A stretch of DNA of 58,307 nt from Lachnotalea glycerini (GCF_003201285.1 NZ_QICS01000019.1:1-58307); one strand, 5' to 3'. Positions 9,038 through 17,858 are shown, counted from the stretch's first letter. Notes: generated by a model from the letters alone, not told the origin. Translations and numbers: made by a program.

Positions 9038-9450
9038 TTTTTTGCTTCATCCACTAACTGTGAATCCGTTTTGTTGTAGCCCGAGATTTCAAGAATCTTT
9101 TGGCAATAAGCTTGATATTCTCCGTCATTATCAAGCATTTCCACAATCAGTTCTTCGGCACTCATAACACCATAGCTGTCTTGCAGCTCTTTATCATTCA
9201 GATTAGGAAATACCGTACATTTTGCCGCAATCATACGATTGAATTTTGCATTGTCAACATCAACCTTTTTCCCTTTCTGATTAATTGAAGTACACTCATT
9301 ACGAATATAATCCGCTTCTTTTGTTTTTAACGAACGAATTTCCCACATTAGGGAATTCCCTTTTTCATCCTCAAAACTTTCACTTGCTGCAATCTGAATA
9401 TTATTTCTTTCTATTTTACTTTGTTTCATAAATGAATTAAAGTTACTCAT
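9034..9450 (-). CDS. Tail assembly chaperone, short form (XkdN-like)
   Basis: I choose the ATG at 9450 (MSNFNSFMKQSKIERNN) because AAGGAGGAG lies just upstream; this gives 138 residues ending DEAKN. It has the XkdN-type arrangement: N-terminal strand, 'WEIRSLKTKEADYIRN' middle, 'AAKCTVFPNLNDKELQDSYG' and an acidic helical C-terminus. Sits between the tube and tape measure modules as expected. Translation mostly stops at 9034, giving the short form; a fraction slips into the downstream frame. Confidence 0.88.
   Translation of the reverse strand: MSNFNSFMKQSKIERNNIQIAASESFEDEKGNSLMWEIRSLKTKEADYIRNECTSINQKGKKVDVDNAKFNRMIAAKCTVFPNLNDKELQDSYGVMSAEELIVEMLDNDGEYQAYCQKILEISGYNKTDSQLVDEAKN
9037..9043 (-). 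promoter_or_regulatory. -1 programmed ribosomal frameshift slippery site
   Basis: Minus-strand heptamer A AAA AAC in the zero frame (codons GCA AAA AAC), immediately before the TAA stop. After a one-base back-slip the ribosome reads CTA ATT AAT GGG GGT, opening a 61-codon extension. This is a canonical X XXY YYZ slippery site, and its position at the very end of the short chaperone ORF is typical. Confidence 0.88.
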
Positions 9451-9460
9451 ATACTCCTCC

Positions 9461-9961
9461 TTATTGCATTCCACTTAAGACAGCGAATGCTTTTGCAATG
9501 TCAAACCTTTCGGCTGTGAAGTCGATATCCTGCTCTAACCAGTCACCATCCGCATCCATACCGGCTATGACTGTACCGTCAATATTACATCCGTTAATTG
9601 TAACACTTCGGACACCCGCCGCACTGGTTGGATCCTCATTTGTAAGAACCATATCAAAATATACATCTTCTCCGGTTTCTTGGTACTGATAAATCATATT
9701 TGTAAAAATATCCGTATTATGATAAATAGTAGCTGACCCGGTAATTTTGCCCCCATTGGTTTTGTTGCCCGCGGTTGTCCTGCCCAGTATAGGTACTTCA
9801 CTTTTTGATTTCTCATATTTAACTTCAATGTTTTTTAACTGCATAAGCAGATAACGGTTATCCCCGATAGTTACATAGCAAGAACCCAACTTTGCGCTTA
9901 CTGCATCCCTGGCATTCATCGTTGTTTCGCCCGCATGAAACTGTAAATTCATTTTTAACAT
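9461..9961 (-). CDS. Phage tail tube protein (XkdM-like)
   Basis: 166 residues. AAAGGAG lies seven bases before the ATG at 9961. 'MNARDAVSAKLGSCYVTIGD' (from residue 15) and 'KSEVPILGRTTAGNKTNGGK' match XkdM tail tubes, followed by beta-strands ending in 'FTAERFDIAKAF'. It forms the inner tube contacted by the sheath. It follows the sheath gene with a 15-base gap. Confidence 0.92.
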   Translation of the reverse strand: MLKMNLQFHAGETTMNARDAVSAKLGSCYVTIGDNRYLLMQLKNIEVKYEKSKSEVPILGRTTAGNKTNGGKITGSATIYHNTDIFTNMIYQYQETGEDVYFDMVLTNEDPTSAAGVRSVTINGCNIDGTVIAGMDADGDWLEQDIDFTAERFDIAKAFAVLSGMQ

Positions 9962-9976
9962 TCTAACACTCCTTTC

Positions 9977-11281
9977 TTAGGATGCCATAACAGTCATGTA
10001 TAGTTTTTCCATTGCTGCAACCGGCTGTACTGCATTGGTAACAACTACAGAACGTTTGTCATTTCCTGCTTTAACTGTAACGTCCGTACTCTCGAATCCC
10101 TCAATCGCATTCAGTGTTTCGAGTTCTTTATTGTAGACAACCATATCATTCCAAAAGCTTACTCTTCCTGCTTCATTATTCTGGATTTTGCCTAAATAAC
10201 GAGTATTGAATAATACCGCAATATCATTCCCAATCTGGTCTAGGATACGTATTACTTGGTTTAAACTGAAATCTGAATTTTTATCCGATACAAAGGTAAC
10301 GAATGAGTTGATATCCTCTAGTACCCTTACTTCTACGCCTACTTTATGAAAAACAAATTCTCCGGCCAAAATTGCTGCTTCAAGCTCTGATTGTTTGTAA
10401 TTAACATCAACCGTATATTCACCATCATAAGTGATATTCGTATTTGATTTATTTACTGCGCATCCGGCTTGCGCTCCTACAGTCCAGTAAACAATGTTTT
10501 GCTCTGGCATTCCCGCTTCTGTAATCTTATTCTTTACATTAATTACACCCTCATAATCAGCCCCATAATTATAAATTACTGTCTGGAACTTCACACCTGC
10601 TTCATCACGCATACGCTTTGTATAAGCCACAAACAAAGCCTTAATTGTATCGGTAGTAGATACGCAACCTAGTGTGTTAAACGAATAACTCTCAAGCTTG
10701 TCAAGTGCATCCTGATACTGTGTACCAGTTAGGGTTGCTAAATTAGTACCACCTGACAATGCAATTCCCGCCGTCGCTTCTAATGTGGCTCCCGTCTTAA
10801 ACATAATGTAATCGTTTGCGACTAATTCATTTGAAACTGAAACCGTCTGTGTGTCAACTTTAGAAGCACCTAAGTAGGTAATTACATCAAACTGATTTTC
10901 ATCATCTGCATTCGCCTGAATAACGATTTTAATATCATTTCCTCTTGTACCTGAATATTTAGCGGTAGCATATGTATTCGTTGCTTTCTCACCAGAGTTT
11001 AAACGATACACATGTAATGTCCTTGCGTGCTTGAATACTTCTCTAATGTTTAATACTTCGTCTGCATCATAGCTGTAGCCTAATATCTTAAGAGAATTCT
11101 TCTCAAAATCGCTATTTTCTACAGTAAATACTTCACCGTCCATGCCCCAATTTAATTCCATAGGGATTGCACAAATACCTCGATCAGATAATGTAGCACT
11201 TGCTCTTGCTACACTAACAAAGTTAATGTAAGCACCCGGTAATACTTTATTTTGTGTTGTAAATGTTCCGCCACCTAGCAT
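9977..11281 (-). CDS. Phage tail sheath protein (XkdK-like)
   Basis: 434 residues. The start 'GGGTFTTQNKVLPGAYINFV' is the phage sheath N-terminus; 'TYDGEYTVDVNYKQSELEAA' and the C-terminal 'VLFNTRYLGKIQNNEAGRVS' region are the conserved core of the sheath family. It contracts to drive the tube through the wall, defining this as a myovirus-like phage. Preceded by a 61-residue small gene with one-base overlap. Confidence 0.95.
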   Translation of the reverse strand: MLGGGTFTTQNKVLPGAYINFVSVARASATLSDRGICAIPMELNWGMDGEVFTVENSDFEKNSLKILGYSYDADEVLNIREVFKHARTLHVYRLNSGEKATNTYATAKYSGTRGNDIKIVIQANADDENQFDVITYLGASKVDTQTVSVSNELVANDYIMFKTGATLEATAGIALSGGTNLATLTGTQYQDALDKLESYSFNTLGCVSTTDTIKALFVAYTKRMRDEAGVKFQTVIYNYGADYEGVINVKNKITEAGMPEQNIVYWTVGAQAGCAVNKSNTNITYDGEYTVDVNYKQSELEAAILAGEFVFHKVGVEVRVLEDINSFVTFVSDKNSDFSLNQVIRILDQIGNDIAVLFNTRYLGKIQNNEAGRVSFWNDMVVYNKELETLNAIEGFESTDVTVKAGNDKRSVVVTNAVQPVAAMEKLYMTVMAS

Positions 11282-11466
11282 TATTTCACCTTGCCTTTCT
11301 TGAAATCTTCAATTTTTTTATCAACTTCCGCCGATGTATAAGTCTTGGAATCTAAAAGAAGTACATTCACCAAATCTTTCAAGTGAACATACTTTTTTGA
11401 ATTTAGTATTTGTTCTTTTGTAAATGTATTTGCTGCCTTTTCAGCAGCTTCTTTTTTTGATGCCAT
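11281..11466 (-). CDS. Small Lys-rich phage protein upstream of sheath
   Basis: 61 residues, mostly charged helix (KKEAAEKAANTFTKEQILNS at the start; ending EVDKKIEDFKKGKVK). Similar small genes precede sheath genes in clostridial XkdK-type prophages. Its stop codon overlaps the sheath ATG by one base, so translation is likely coupled. Function unknown; probably a short structural or assembly factor. Confidence 0.65.
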   Translation of the reverse strand: MASKKEAAEKAANTFTKEQILNSKKYVHLKDLVNVLLLDSKTYTSAEVDKKIEDFKKGKVK

Positions 11467-11898
11467 CTATTCATCCTCCTTTAGTGATACATCCGAATTA
11501 ATATCGTTCATATTGATTCGCTCTTGCTGCTTTATCACAAACATATTGAAATCTACAAAGAAATGCAATATGCCATCTTGTATCTCTGCACTCATATTAA
11601 TGCCCCTGACTAAATCACCGTCAATACTTATATACTCAAGTACATCAAACAGCTTTTCTGTCACTTCCATGCACTCACATGTGCACTCCTTTTCATTGTT
11701 AGGAAAATAAATAATATCGAAAGGTTGAAAGCGCTCATACCGTTTTCCTAATCTTTGTTCCTGTGACGGATTGAGCGAGGTGATTTTAAAACAGGGAGTG
11801 TTCAGGTCTTGCTCTATATCATCAATATGTATTGCGTATGCTTCTTTGAATACCTCGTGTAGAGCTTTGGAAATACCTACAATTGTCTTTTTAAGCAT
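11467..11898 (-). CDS. Tail terminator / neck protein (DUF6838-like)
   Basis: 143 residues with the pattern of phage tail terminator proteins: N-terminal helix 'ISKALHEVFKEAYAIHIDDI', then 'PCFKITSLNPSQEQRLGKRY', 'FDIIYFP', and 'EYISIDGDLVRGINMSAEIQ'. The family caps the tail tube and lies between gp10-like neck protein and the sheath genes, as here. Start overlaps the stop of the upstream gene by one base. Confidence 0.78.
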   Translation of the reverse strand: MLKKTIVGISKALHEVFKEAYAIHIDDIEQDLNTPCFKITSLNPSQEQRLGKRYERFQPFDIIYFPNNEKECTCECMEVTEKLFDVLEYISIDGDLVRGINMSAEIQDGILHFFVDFNMFVIKQQERINMNDINSDVSLKEDE

Positions 11899-12395
11899 TA
11901 ATTAAACACTCCTTTCAGATAGCTCATTAATTTCTTTTGAATAACTGCAGGTGCCTGCCTTTCCAGTTCCTTTTCTGACATGGTCATCATAAACCGGCCA
12001 TTCACCCATCCTTTCCCGCCGCGCTTTCGGTGTCCGTATTCAACATATGACGCATACTCAACCGGATTAGTAATTTCTACGACATAATAACCACCGTAAT
12101 GATGCACTTTTAATGTGTTAACATATTCTGATGCACCATTGGTTTTTAGTCCTTCCGAACCACCACCGGATTTCTGCGTAGTCCAACCACGCCTTAATGT
12201 TCCGCCTTTTACCCCTGCCGGACAATCCTCTGATTTTCTAACCGGAGTACGCTTTATCACTTTTGCAATTAACCTGGCTGCAAGCTCTTTCGCTACAACC
12301 GTGCAGAATTCATCCACCCGCCCCTCTGATAATGATTCTATTTTATCCCTGAACTTTTTTAATTCTGTAAAATCACAAGAACCCCAATCAGCCAT
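11898..12395 (-). CDS. HK97 gp10-like neck/head-tail joining protein
   Basis: 165 residues with the gp10 hallmark: 'LAARLIAKVIKRTPVRKSED' followed by 'GGTLRRGWTT' and 'VEITNPVEYASYVEYGHRKRGGKGWVNGRFM'. This family joins head and tail. Expected length is about 130-170 residues. It lies between the head closure gene and the tail terminator gene in standard order. Confidence 0.9.
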   Translation of the reverse strand: MADWGSCDFTELKKFRDKIESLSEGRVDEFCTVVAKELAARLIAKVIKRTPVRKSEDCPAGVKGGTLRRGWTTQKSGGGSEGLKTNGASEYVNTLKVHHYGGYYVVEITNPVEYASYVEYGHRKRGGKGWVNGRFMMTMSEKELERQAPAVIQKKLMSYLKGVFN

Positions 12396-12406
12396 TGCGT
12401 AACCCC

Positions 12407-12787
12407 CTATGCATACTTCGCGAATAATTCTAATACTATTTCTTGATGCGTGGTAAACTTTCCGCTTTCTCCGCTTCGTTGATATAATTTAGTCGCATTG
12501 TTTTGTGTAACTTCAATCTTTGAGCCGGGTTTAATATTGATTTCAGGAGCAATAAACAGCTTAGGGGTCTGCGTAACAGTTGCAGCACCGCCCTGCATAT
12601 CTGTAGCCTTTAGAGACGTAAAAGACAGCTTGCAAGGCTGATTCTCTAACACAAGTACTTCCTGTTTCTTCGTAATATGTATATCAGCATCCGTTACATT
12701 CTGTCTTTCATAAACATTGCATGTGCCTTTATAAAACTTTTCTATCGCTTTTCTTGACTGCTCCATAGCTTTTCCAATTACATCCAT
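12407..12787 (-). CDS. Head closure-type protein (XkdH/YqbH-like position)
   Basis: 126 residues, beta-rich (CNVYERQNVTDADIHITKKQ ... VLVLENQPCKLSFTSL ... VTQTPKLFIAPEINIKPGSK). Strand pattern and location between the gp6-like connector and gp10-like protein fit a head closure protein. The family assignment is from position and general pattern rather than a decisive motif. Start overlaps the connector gene by ten bases. Confidence 0.65.
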   Translation of the reverse strand: MDVIGKAMEQSRKAIEKFYKGTCNVYERQNVTDADIHITKKQEVLVLENQPCKLSFTSLKATDMQGGAATVTQTPKLFIAPEINIKPGSKIEVTQNNATKLYQRSGESGKFTTHQEIVLELFAKYA

Positions 12788-13122
12788 TCTATCCTCCTGT
12801 ACCGGTTCAATTGCTTTTTATAATCTTTTAAAAGACTATCTTTAAATTCATTAGTCGTACTCAAAAAGCTTGTTGAGGTATCTCCCGTCGTAATAGATGA
12901 AACCGTACCAAGGGGAGTACTTTCGTCCCCCGGTGACTCGTTTCTATATAGGTCAATAGCCATGCGGTAAGCAGTGTTAAATAGCCCCTCCGGAAGTTCA
13001 TCCATATTGCAGTAATTCAATATCATTTCTTTTACATTATCAATAATAAATTGCAGAGGAACGTCTTTTGTTTTATCGTCTATATCTAGTCCTAGTAGCC
13101 GTTTCAATTTGCTTAAATCCAT
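12778..13122 (-). CDS. Head-tail connector (gp6-like adaptor)
   Basis: 114 residues, mostly helical: 'LSKLKRLLGLDIDDKTKDVP' then 'FIIDNVKEMILNYCNMDELP'-type helices and 'AYRMAIDLYRNES', ending in a basic helix (KDYKKQLNRYRRIEWM). This is the usual layout of phage gp6/gp15 connector proteins that attach below the portal. Lies two genes after the capsid gene. Confidence 0.75.
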   Translation of the reverse strand: MDLSKLKRLLGLDIDDKTKDVPLQFIIDNVKEMILNYCNMDELPEGLFNTAYRMAIDLYRNESPGDESTPLGTVSSITTGDTSTSFLSTTNEFKDSLLKDYKKQLNRYRRIEWM

Positions 13123-13133
13123 ACTACCAACTC

Positions 13134-13262
13134 CTAACTATTAGGAGCCTTTTTCTTAGGCTCTTTTACCTCTTTTTCTGTGTTAGAAGCCTTTTTCTTA
13201 GGCTCCTGTAATTCTTCCAATTTCGCTTCACGCCTCATTCTCTGGAATGCTGTAGCACTCAT
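13134..13262 (-). CDS. Small basic phage protein (42 aa) after capsid
   Basis: A 42-codon ORF beginning MSATAFQRMRREAKLEELQE and containing a duplicated EPKKKAxN segment. Small ORFs with the same MSATAFQRMRR-type start are common between capsid and connector genes in Firmicutes prophages. The repeated PKKKA stretches give two near-identical DNA segments. It fills the gap between capsid and connector genes on the same strand. Function unknown. Confidence 0.6.
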   Translation of the reverse strand: MSATAFQRMRREAKLEELQEPKKKASNTEKEVKEPKKKAPNS

Positions 13263-13276
13263 AAAATCACCCTTTC

Positions 13277-14224
13277 TTACAGCTTGTGTATGAATTTAAC
13301 CATACGAATCGCTTTATCTTCATACACCTTAGACCAGTTTGTACCTGTTGCTAATTCTACATTAGTAGGGGAAGAACCTGCCGCTGTTCCAATCCATTTT
13401 ACCCCTCTTGGATGCAAGATATAATGTTTACGGTTGATTAAGATATCATCACCTGCAAGGCTATCTCTGTCTGTTTCCGTAGGAACTGGCGCTGCCCCGT
13501 TACCTAGACCAATTGCACCTTGTCCGAATAAATAAGTGGTGTATACTCCATTTGCAATCGGGCATGAATCGTCAATAATAACTCTCTTTTCCATGAATAA
13601 TGAGATAGGCTTATTATTTGAATCTAATTCAGTTTGAATTAAATTGTTTTTACGTAACTGCGTTTCTGTAGCGGAGTGCATAATAACACCAGTCAGTTTA
13701 TCTTTAGCGTCTCCCATCTTCTGTAATGCATCCAGAAATGTCTCACCATCTATCTTAGCCGCGTCACCCGCTGCTGCTGAAATATCAGACACTTTATTGG
13801 TCATATTGCTTGCTGCAAATGCACCATCTAATAATTTAATAGTAGTTGCTTGCATTCGCCTAGCCCAATACTCCGCAACCAAGTCACCTATAGCTGCCAT
13901 TGGGTCTGAACCGGACAAAGCTTTTGCTAAATCATTTGTACTCCATGCTCTACCGCGCATCAATAGAGCCGCGCCATCCCGTCCAGCGGTAATTTTACCC
14001 GGGATTAACGCTCCATCATCAGATAACACTTCATCGTCTCCGCCTAAATCTTCCCAATATGGCATATTGATTGTAGAACCACCAGAAGAAGCCAATCGAT
14101 CTAATTCTGGATTATTTGATATTATCCCACTGTTATATAACGCTGATAACTGCATTGTTCTTTGGATAACGTAGGGGTTAAATACCTCGGGTACAATTAT
14201 GTCACTAATTTTTGTTTTTGCCAT
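13277..14224 (-). CDS. Major capsid protein
   Basis: 315 residues. 'EVFNPYVIQRTMQLSALYNS' and 'INMPYWEDLGGDDEVLSDDG' near the N-terminus, 'RGRAWSTNDLAKALSGSDPM' and 'VAEYWARRMQATTIKLLDGA' in the middle, and 'LINRKHYILHPRGVKWIG' near the end mark the HK97-fold coat family of XkdG/SPP1-like phages. Follows the scaffold gene by 20 bases, the usual scaffold-capsid order. Confidence 0.92.
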   Translation of the reverse strand: MAKTKISDIIVPEVFNPYVIQRTMQLSALYNSGIISNNPELDRLASSGGSTINMPYWEDLGGDDEVLSDDGALIPGKITAGRDGAALLMRGRAWSTNDLAKALSGSDPMAAIGDLVAEYWARRMQATTIKLLDGAFAASNMTNKVSDISAAAGDAAKIDGETFLDALQKMGDAKDKLTGVIMHSATETQLRKNNLIQTELDSNNKPISLFMEKRVIIDDSCPIANGVYTTYLFGQGAIGLGNGAAPVPTETDRDSLAGDDILINRKHYILHPRGVKWIGTAAGSSPTNVELATGTNWSKVYEDKAIRMVKFIHKL

Positions 14225-14244
14225 TTAAAACACCTTTACCTTTC

Positions 14245-14895
14245 TTAAATAACGATTCCTGCCGCACTTGCCAACTCTTTTGCTTGTGCCGGATTCTCTT
14301 TCATTAATTTTCCTTGTTCTGTTAGATTGAAACTATCCTTTTCAAAAGGATTTTTGCCATTGTAATCTCCACCACCTGCCGGATTATATGGCGGCTTATC
14401 TGCTTTGAATAGATGCGCCAATGTCTTATCATCCTTATACCGCTTAATAGAGTCCTCAACTCCTACTGGACTCCCGTCTTTGTCATAATTAAATTTTTCA
14501 ACCCCACCATGCTTGTAAATTAAATAGTCAGGATCATTAACCCCCGCCTCTCTTAGCTTATCTTTTAAGCTATACTCTTTCTTAATAGTTTCATTCTCTA
14601 ACTTCAAATTGTTAATAGTTGTTTCATTCTCTTTAATCGTGTTTTGAGGTGCATCATTGCCCTTGTTGTCTTTTTTGAGAGTCTCAATTGTTCCATTTAA
14701 AGTAGTAATCTGAATCTCGAGATTCTTCTTTTCACTCTCTAATGTCGCATACTTATCTTTACTCACATATTCACCATTTGCAAGATTACCAATTTTTATT
14801 TGTTTATCTTTGTTTTCCGGCTTTGCATTATGAGTATTGATAGCAGTTTCAATGACTGAGTAATTCTCTCCTAAAAGTTCTTTTAAAAATTCCAT
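14245..14895 (-). CDS. Phage scaffolding protein (GP20-like)
   Basis: I choose the ATG at 14895 (MEFLKELLGENYSVIETAIN) because AAAGGAGCACC precedes it, giving 216 residues. The centre is a long coiled coil (LESEKKNLEIQITTLNGTIE ... NLKLENETIKKEYSLKD). The C-terminus 'NPAQAKELASAAG' is typical of scaffolds that contact capsid protein. Scaffold proteins direct procapsid assembly and then leave. It lies directly upstream of the capsid gene. Confidence 0.9.
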   Translation of the reverse strand: MEFLKELLGENYSVIETAINTHNAKPENKDKQIKIGNLANGEYVSKDKYATLESEKKNLEIQITTLNGTIETLKKDNKGNDAPQNTIKENETTINNLKLENETIKKEYSLKDKLREAGVNDPDYLIYKHGGVEKFNYDKDGSPVGVEDSIKRYKDDKTLAHLFKADKPPYNPAGGGDYNGKNPFEKDSFNLTEQGKLMKENPAQAKELASAAGIVI

Positions 14896-15003
14896 GGTGC
14901 TCCTTTCAATCGCTGTGTTTTTAAACGTGGTGTCACCACTGCGATACATGAGTTTATATCTCGTCATGCTAGAGTTAATTTAGTTTAAACGTCATTTCGG
15001 ACA

Positions 15004-15032
15004 CAAAAATAAGACCTTACCCTGGTCTTATA
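15004..15032 (-). terminator. Intrinsic terminator within head module
   Basis: Minus-strand stem TATAAGACC / GGTCTTATT-type pairing around an AGGGTAA loop, followed by TTTTTG. Lies after the stop of the HExxH gene and before the scaffold gene, splitting the head module. Confidence 0.65.
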
Positions 15033-15059
15033 GGGAGATAGCTGGATTACCTTCCTTTT

Positions 15060-15419
15060 TTATTCTTCGCATTTAATTTCTCTAAAAGCTTGCAATATTT
15101 TGGGAAACTGAATTGCTATCCAATCCACCATTTCCTCATTCTTACTCCAAGGCCCATTAGGGCTTTGCGCGCTGTCCTTTAACCCTGATTCATTTAAAAA
15201 TGCGTGGACTATTTCATGCCGTAAACAACTTTTAAAGTAAGTATCCTTTTCTTTATCATCATGAAATTTAAAATTTTGGTCATCGTCCAAATCGCCAATA
15301 ACAATAAGTGGCTTGTCACTGCAACAATACGCCGCCCACGAATTGTTTTTTAAAGTGACATCGTTATCAAACTTATGTATTTCTATCTTATACTCTGTTC
15401 CAAGAACATCTACTTTCAT
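15060..15419 (-). CDS. Zincin-like HExxH protein in head module
   Basis: 119 residues from the ATG at 15419, chosen because GGAGG ends five bases upstream; the earlier ATG lacks a ribosome site. It contains HEIVHAFLNESG (about residues 67-78), an HExxH zinc-site motif, within a strand-helix context. A second acidic patch (EEMVDWIAIQFPKIL) follows. Proteins of this type occur in prophages near head genes. It could be a minimal metallopeptidase or a degenerate domain; substrate unknown. A terminator follows it. Confidence 0.65.
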   Translation of the reverse strand: MKVDVLGTEYKIEIHKFDNDVTLKNNSWAAYCCSDKPLIVIGDLDDDQNFKFHDDKEKDTYFKSCLRHEIVHAFLNESGLKDSAQSPNGPWSKNEEMVDWIAIQFPKILQAFREIKCEE

Positions 15420-15441
15420 ATCCACCTCCATTTTTATTTAT

Positions 15442-16473
15442 TTAATCCGCTATATATTTGTCATACCACTCATTATAGTTCATATCTGCATCAATATAAT
15501 ATGTCTTACCATCTGCTTTTCTTGCTATTCTCTTACCGTAGTTGTCATCAAAATACGGTACCGTTGTAGTCCTGCACCATACATGATACGGCGGGGCGGT
15601 TGAACCTGCGACATAATCTTTCATTTCATACACTTTGCCGTCCAATGTCCGGCATATATCTGACGTATGACTGTCTAACGTAGCTACTATTTCATATTTC
15701 TCAACGTCTAATTCATTAAAGGAATCTTTTTGTGCTACACTGGAAAAATAAGCCTGCTCGGTCATTACAAGCCGTCCTGCTTGTGTTTTTGAAACATTCA
15801 TGCGTTTAGCAATATTACTAATTGTTTTATCAGGTGTTCTGCCTAGCATAATGCTTTGTGTAAGTTCTGTATGTATCTCATTGAGTAGCTTTGACTTACT
15901 CCCCCATATGCGTTCGGAAAAATTCTTACCGTCAACCGCCCAAGGCTTAGATATGATAGTGGTTAACTGCTTATCATTAACTACCGCTACGTCCCAAGCT
16001 ATCTTAAATCCTTTCTGTACCTCATATGCTGTATGGTAATATCTCGACAAGTATACTTCTTTCATTTCCTTATCGATTTGGTCTAATTGATTACCATATA
16101 GTTTTTCAATTTCTTGCTGTAGTTGCAGCTCTAAAGCTTCTAATCGTGTAATATGATACTTAGCCGAAGCGTTCTCTAACTGCTTCATCCACACTTCACT
16201 GATAGCATTTTCCTTGCCATATTTAATATACTCTTTTACATTCCATTTAAGCTCTTTTAGCTCTTCTGAATTAAGAAATTTTCTTGTCTCGACTAAAAAA
16301 ATGTTATTGTTATCCGCAAATCTTTGATACCATACTGCTATTTTAGCTTCAATTTCCTGCTGAGCTTTATAGTATTGATTTTCCAGTACGTTTACTAATT
16401 CTAAACTGTTTCTATGAGCTGCCTCTTCTAGCTGTAAATAACGATTTTTCCAGTATTCATTATTCTGTGGCAT
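15442..16473 (-). CDS. Minor head protein (SPP1 gp7 / phage Mu F-like)
   Basis: 343 residues from the ATG at 16473 (MPQNNEYWKNRYLQLEEAAH). N-terminal two thirds are helical. The C-terminal region carries the Mu F domain: 'KTQAGRLVMTEQAYFSSVAQ', 'YEIVATLDSHTSDICRTLDG' and 'TAPPYHVWCRTTTVPYFD', with Cys and His residues of the family. This protein is packaged in the head in SPP1-type phages. It overlaps the portal stop by 14 bases. Confidence 0.92.
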   Translation of the reverse strand: MPQNNEYWKNRYLQLEEAAHRNSLELVNVLENQYYKAQQEIEAKIAVWYQRFADNNNIFLVETRKFLNSEELKELKWNVKEYIKYGKENAISEVWMKQLENASAKYHITRLEALELQLQQEIEKLYGNQLDQIDKEMKEVYLSRYYHTAYEVQKGFKIAWDVAVVNDKQLTTIISKPWAVDGKNFSERIWGSKSKLLNEIHTELTQSIMLGRTPDKTISNIAKRMNVSKTQAGRLVMTEQAYFSSVAQKDSFNELDVEKYEIVATLDSHTSDICRTLDGKVYEMKDYVAGSTAPPYHVWCRTTTVPYFDDNYGKRIARKADGKTYYIDADMNYNEWYDKYIAD

Positions 16474-17845
16474 TATTATCACCTACAGTAAATTGATTGA
16501 ATGCGTCTTTATACTGATTTTCCTTTTTTTGTTTTTCCTCCTCTTCTTCTTGCAGATATTTCAATTCTTTATCCGCGTCCTCAACAAGCGGATGATTCTT
16601 TAGGATTGTACGTGTTGATACTATGCCTACACTATCCTTACAAATTTGAGCCTGCTCCGTATCGCTCTTAATACTAGTGCGGGTCCATGTTTGGATAATA
16701 GTTTTGCATTCTATATTGTAAAATTCACAAATAGCTCTAATAAGTTCAGCAAATCCTAATTTAAACTCTGTTTCCATCAACCCTGCTTTCATTTCAAGCA
16801 ATGAGTACATAAATTTAAGAGCTTCTCCCGACTGATTACCAAAGTTTTCGGGCTGTGGGTCAAATCCCTGTCCTTGCTCAAATATAGCTTTTCTTGTAAC
16901 GTCCAAGACGGTCTTACGCGCTTCTAAAGGTATTTCTATGCTTAACGTACTTACTCCCGGATTATTACTTTCGTCACCATCTACCTTGATAGTCTTATAC
17001 TTCTTAAGCTCTTGCAGGAATCCATTAAGTGATTCGCCTCCATATCCTGATAACACAAATATAAGTTCTTGAATATCGTCTAGGTCATTTATGAAACCAC
17101 TATATACCTTGTCGTACACATCGATAAGACGTTTAATATTATCTAGATCACCAGTACCAATATTATTATTTCTGAAAGGTATAAAAGGTACTCTGTTGAA
17201 TCCATGTTGGTAATTCGCAAATTCTTCTCCGCTTTCCGCATTAATAAACATATTGTAAATCGCTAATCCCTCATCTAATGTATCAGATGCCTTTCTCCTA
17301 TAAGCCTGACACTCATTATCTGTCCAGTACTCATAAATAGTATATTTATCACCTGTATCCTCATCTATATCACTATATACCCGAAATACACCTTGTAACT
17401 TCTTTTTTAGATTTTTGGACCATACCGGAATGATTTGTTTGCTATCAACTACCGCCCATTCAAAACCGTCGTCAGACTTCCAATAATGAATCCATGCGGT
17501 AGAAGCATTCGCGGCATTAACACATAACTCCATGCAGTTTTTTGCGTACTCATCACCAAGAATCTCCGTTATTCTCTTATTATTAGCACTATTGCCAATA
17601 TCGAATAGTGGCGGTGCCGTGAAAGTATAGGAAGTTTTCTGATTAACAATAAGACCGTGAAAATTGCGAGGGATTCTATTATCTGCATTTCTAAGTGGAT
17701 TCCCCTCTTCATCTTCTTTTCTTTTTTGGTTTAATACATCTGTTTCATTGCGATAATATCTCTCTGCTGTCATTGCTTTTGTAACAAATGATGCATGTCC
17801 CATTTCATGCTTTTTAATTAGCTTCTTAATTACTTCTAATTCCAT
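16460..17845 (-). CDS. Portal protein (SPP1 gp6 family)
   Basis: 461 residues. N-terminal 'ERYYRNETDVLNQKRKEDEE' and 'NRIPRNFHGLIVNQKTSYTF', middle 'FRVYSDIDEDTGDKYTIYEY' and 'GFNRVPFIPFRNNNIGTGDL', and 'ENFGNQSGEALKFMYSLLEM' are the conserved SPP1 gp6 portal blocks. Twelve copies form the channel for DNA packaging. It lies between the large terminase and the minor head gene as expected. The C-terminal tail is acidic and Gln/Lys-rich. Confidence 0.95.
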   Translation of the reverse strand: MELEVIKKLIKKHEMGHASFVTKAMTAERYYRNETDVLNQKRKEDEEGNPLRNADNRIPRNFHGLIVNQKTSYTFTAPPLFDIGNSANNKRITEILGDEYAKNCMELCVNAANASTAWIHYWKSDDGFEWAVVDSKQIIPVWSKNLKKKLQGVFRVYSDIDEDTGDKYTIYEYWTDNECQAYRRKASDTLDEGLAIYNMFINAESGEEFANYQHGFNRVPFIPFRNNNIGTGDLDNIKRLIDVYDKVYSGFINDLDDIQELIFVLSGYGGESLNGFLQELKKYKTIKVDGDESNNPGVSTLSIEIPLEARKTVLDVTRKAIFEQGQGFDPQPENFGNQSGEALKFMYSLLEMKAGLMETEFKLGFAELIRAICEFYNIECKTIIQTWTRTSIKSDTEQAQICKDSVGIVSTRTILKNHPLVEDADKELKYLQEEEEEKQKKENQYKDAFNQFTVGDNNATE

Positions 17846-17858
17846 TTTCTCACCTGCT

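Noticed and set aside
13644-14174. Long plus-strand frame antisense to capsid
   Set aside because: Shadow of the capsid gene codon usage; no start context or domain.
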